Origin: an uncultured Collinsella sp. | GTDB taxonomy: Bacteria; Actinomycetota; Coriobacteriia; Coriobacteriales; Coriobacteriaceae | NCBI GenBank assembly: GCA_958450865.1 | Contig: CAUDNY010000005.1 | Span: forward strand, 136,741 to 200,740 | Length of the DNA stretch: 64,000 nucleotides | Direction: 5' to 3' | Shown here: one piece after another, positions 62,359-64,000 of the stretch | Layout: the number at the start of each line of letters is the position of its first letter | Numbering within the stretch: position 1 is the stretch's first letter | Program-made: the position numbers and the translations under genes | Notes under the pieces: model-generated | Seen by the model: the letters and a program-made list of their open reading frames with translations, nothing else | Told to the model about the DNA's origin: nothing | Databases searched by the model: none

Positions 62359-63484
62359 ATGCAAACACTATCAAGTTGTCCCTATGGATCGCGGGCTTCT
62401 CGGCCAGGTCTGCGAGCAGGCGGCTGCTGGCAATCTGGTCCTGGCGGCGGCCGGCGGCAAGCTCCAGCACGTCCGAATCGGCCTCGGCGATACCGCGGGC
62501 GACAACCATGCCGCTCGGGTCGCACACGTCGAGCACATCGCCCTCGGCAAACCGGCCATCGACCTCGCGAATACCTACCGCGAGCAGCGACGATCCGCGG
62601 CTGACCAGCGCCTTCGCGGCGCCGTCATCGACCGTCACCGAGCCGTGCGCCTTGTCGCCCAGTGCAATCCACAACTTGCGCGGCGCAATGTCCAGGCGCT
62701 CCGCCGGCGGATCGAACAGCGTACCCACGCTCTCGCCGCGGGCCAGACGCACGAGCGCATCGGGCTCCTCGCCCGAGCAAATCACGCTTTGAATGCCCGC
62801 CGTCATGAGAATGCGGCTCGCGCGAATCTTGGTGATCATGCCGCCCGTACCCACCGATGTGGAAGAATCGCCCGCCGAGGCGATAATCTTGGCATCGATC
62901 TTATGCACGACCGGGATAAACTCGGCCGTCGGATCCTCATGCGGATTGGCGGTGTAGAGGCCATCGATGTCCGAGAGCGTCACGCACAGATCGGCAGAAA
63001 CCAGGCAGCTCACAAGCGCCGCCAGCGTGTCGTTGTCGCCAAACTTGATCTCATCGACGGTGACGGTATCGTTCTCGTTGACGACCGGCACCACACCCAG
63101 CTCCACAAGGCGCAGCAGGGCGTCGCGCGCGTGCAGGTAGGACGTGCGGCGCGCCGTGTCGTGGCGCGTGAGCAGCACGAGCGAGGTGAGCAGGTCGCGC
63201 GCATGGAACTCCTCGTCATAGACCGACGAGATGATGCACTGACCAGCCGAGGCGCAGGCCTGCAGGCTCGGCAGGTCGCCGACCGGCTTACGGTCGAAGC
63301 CCAGCACGGGATAGCCGCAGGCAATGGCGCCCGAGCTCACCACGACCAGGCGCCAGCCGAGCTCGCACAGCGCTGCGGCCTGGTCGGCAAGCCCGCCGAT
63401 AAAGGCGCGGTTGACCTTGCCGTCGGCGCCCACCACCGTGGACGAACCGATCTTTACCACCATCGTTTTATAAGAAGTCGTCAT
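62357..63484 (-). CDS. proB: Glutamate 5-kinase
   Basis: 375 residues. TMVVKIGSSTVVGADGKV, VVVSSGAIACGYPVL and VPVVNENDTVTVDEIKFGDN are amino-acid kinase motifs of ProB. A PUA domain follows from about residue 275. It phosphorylates glutamate, the first step to proline. The ATG at 63484 is chosen; MVVKIGSS seven codons later is an alternative. The 79-bp gap upstream holds nothing else. Confidence 0.94.
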   Translation of the reverse strand: MTTSYKTMVVKIGSSTVVGADGKVNRAFIGGLADQAAALCELGWRLVVVSSGAIACGYPVLGFDRKPVGDLPSLQACASAGQCIISSVYDEEFHARDLLTSLVLLTRHDTARRTSYLHARDALLRLVELGVVPVVNENDTVTVDEIKFGDNDTLAALVSCLVSADLCVTLSDIDGLYTANPHEDPTAEFIPVVHKIDAKIIASAGDSSTSVGTGGMITKIRASRILMTAGIQSVICSGEEPDALVRLARGESVGTLFDPPAERLDIAPRKLWIALGDKAHGSVTVDDGAAKALVSRGSSLLAVGIREVDGRFAEGDVLDVCDPSGMVVARGIAEADSDVLELAAGRRQDQIASSRLLADLAEKPAIHRDNLIVFA

Positions 63485-63563
63485 ACGTCAAACCAATCAA
63501 CTGTTCAGCGAACGGCCGAGCCGGCGGCCAGGGAAGCGTGACTCGCCCCTACCGCCCAAGGAA

Positions 63564-64000
63564 TTAGTGAGCCCAGGGAAAGGCAGAGGCCGCGGCCATG
63601 TTCTTGCGCACGAGCTCGTCGCGCACCTGAGCCAGGCCCTGCTCCATACCCACCACATAGGTCTGCGGGTACAGGAAGCGCTTGAAAGCTGCGTCCAGAT
63701 GGTCGAGCGCCCAAGCACAGCGCTCGCGCGCGTCCTGGATGCTCTCACGCGGAGCCACCGCACTGCCATCGCGCACGATCGGCACCAGCAGCTCGCGATA
63801 CTCAAGTTCGGACACGTCGGTCACCAGGGCGGCATCGTTCACGGCCACAAGGGTATTGCCGCGCGCGGCGCCCTCCCCTGCCAGATGGTCCTCGTCATAA
63901 ATCATGTCGCAAACCGGGCCGCCAAAGCCGTCGTAATAGCGTCGTACGCGCTGCACGCCGGGGATCGTGCGCTTGTAGGGCTGCTCGGAAAGCTTCACCA
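63564..64000 (-). CDS. pncB: Nicotinate phosphoribosyltransferase, C-terminal part (5' end off window)
   Basis: 145 codons to the stop at 63564 read on from outside the window. KLSEQPYKRTIPGVQRVRRY and DGFGGPVCDMIYDEDH, then the C-terminal FLYPQTYVVGMEQGLAQVRD, fit the C-terminal segment of NAPRTase, which makes nicotinate mononucleotide for NAD. The start must lie to the right. Confidence 0.75.
   Translation of the reverse strand, partial: VKLSEQPYKRTIPGVQRVRRYYDGFGGPVCDMIYDEDHLAGEGAARGNTLVAVNDAALVTDVSELEYRELLVPIVRDGSAVAPRESIQDARERCAWALDHLDAAFKRFLYPQTYVVGMEQGLAQVRDELVRKNMAAASAFPWAH

Overview
The window looks like a chromosomal segment of a Gram-positive, moderately GC-rich gut actinobacterium of the class Coriobacteriia, most probably Collinsella or a close relative. 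This is inference, from the actinobacterial-style Rho with a long basic and alanine-rich N-terminal arm, a CarD/CdnL regulator, an Rrf2-sufCBDSU operon, a LPXTG-like surface protein and many choline-binding-type wall proteins. No search could be run.

Positions 1-18,221 (AT-richer, mostly minus strand) form a phosphocholine and cell-wall locus. In order they hold a licD fragment running off the left edge, a polysaccharide flippase, a GT2 glycosyltransferase and a decayed gene tail. Then come five intact secreted proteins and one broken one, built from aromatic choline-binding-type repeats (GW...WYYLD..GAM.TGW). These repeats carry different wall-active modules: L,D-transpeptidase, two NlpC/P60-type peptidases, a C39-like cysteine peptidase and a GH25 muramidase. 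Embedded on the plus strand are a fused winged-helix / CTP:phosphocholine cytidylyltransferase / choline kinase gene (licC-licA type) and a DMT-family choline permease (licB). Together they suggest import of choline, activation to CDP-choline, transfer onto a surface glycopolymer, and proteins that dock on the product.

Positions 18,222-23,507 are a rearranged accessory stretch. It has a DUF4869 + P-loop/TOPRIM-like ATPase pair flanked by short imperfect direct repeats, a duplicated tail of a downstream glycosyltransferase, a membrane acyltransferase and another AAA ATPase. Positions 23,508-32,854 are GC-rich and carry five GT2 glycosyltransferases in one operon, a divergent acyltransferase and a further glycosyltransferase. 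An AAA-ATPase_like protein and a sortase-type surface protein follow.

From about 36.8 kb the window becomes core-like: rrf2-sufCBDSU, a RAYT-type transposase, a NifU-like/GGGtGRT pair, an FAD oxidoreductase, a tRNA-Lys/tRNA-Lys/tRNA-His cluster with a partial duplication, an aminotransferase, a ROK kinase, a VanZ protein, rho, argS, carD, an HD hydrolase, proA, an S33 peptidase, proB and the end of a nicotinate phosphoribosyltransferase gene. Several intergenic repeats stand out here: a MITE-like inverted repeat, two copies of one terminator, and a TTTGTCCC motif at both ends of the suf operon.
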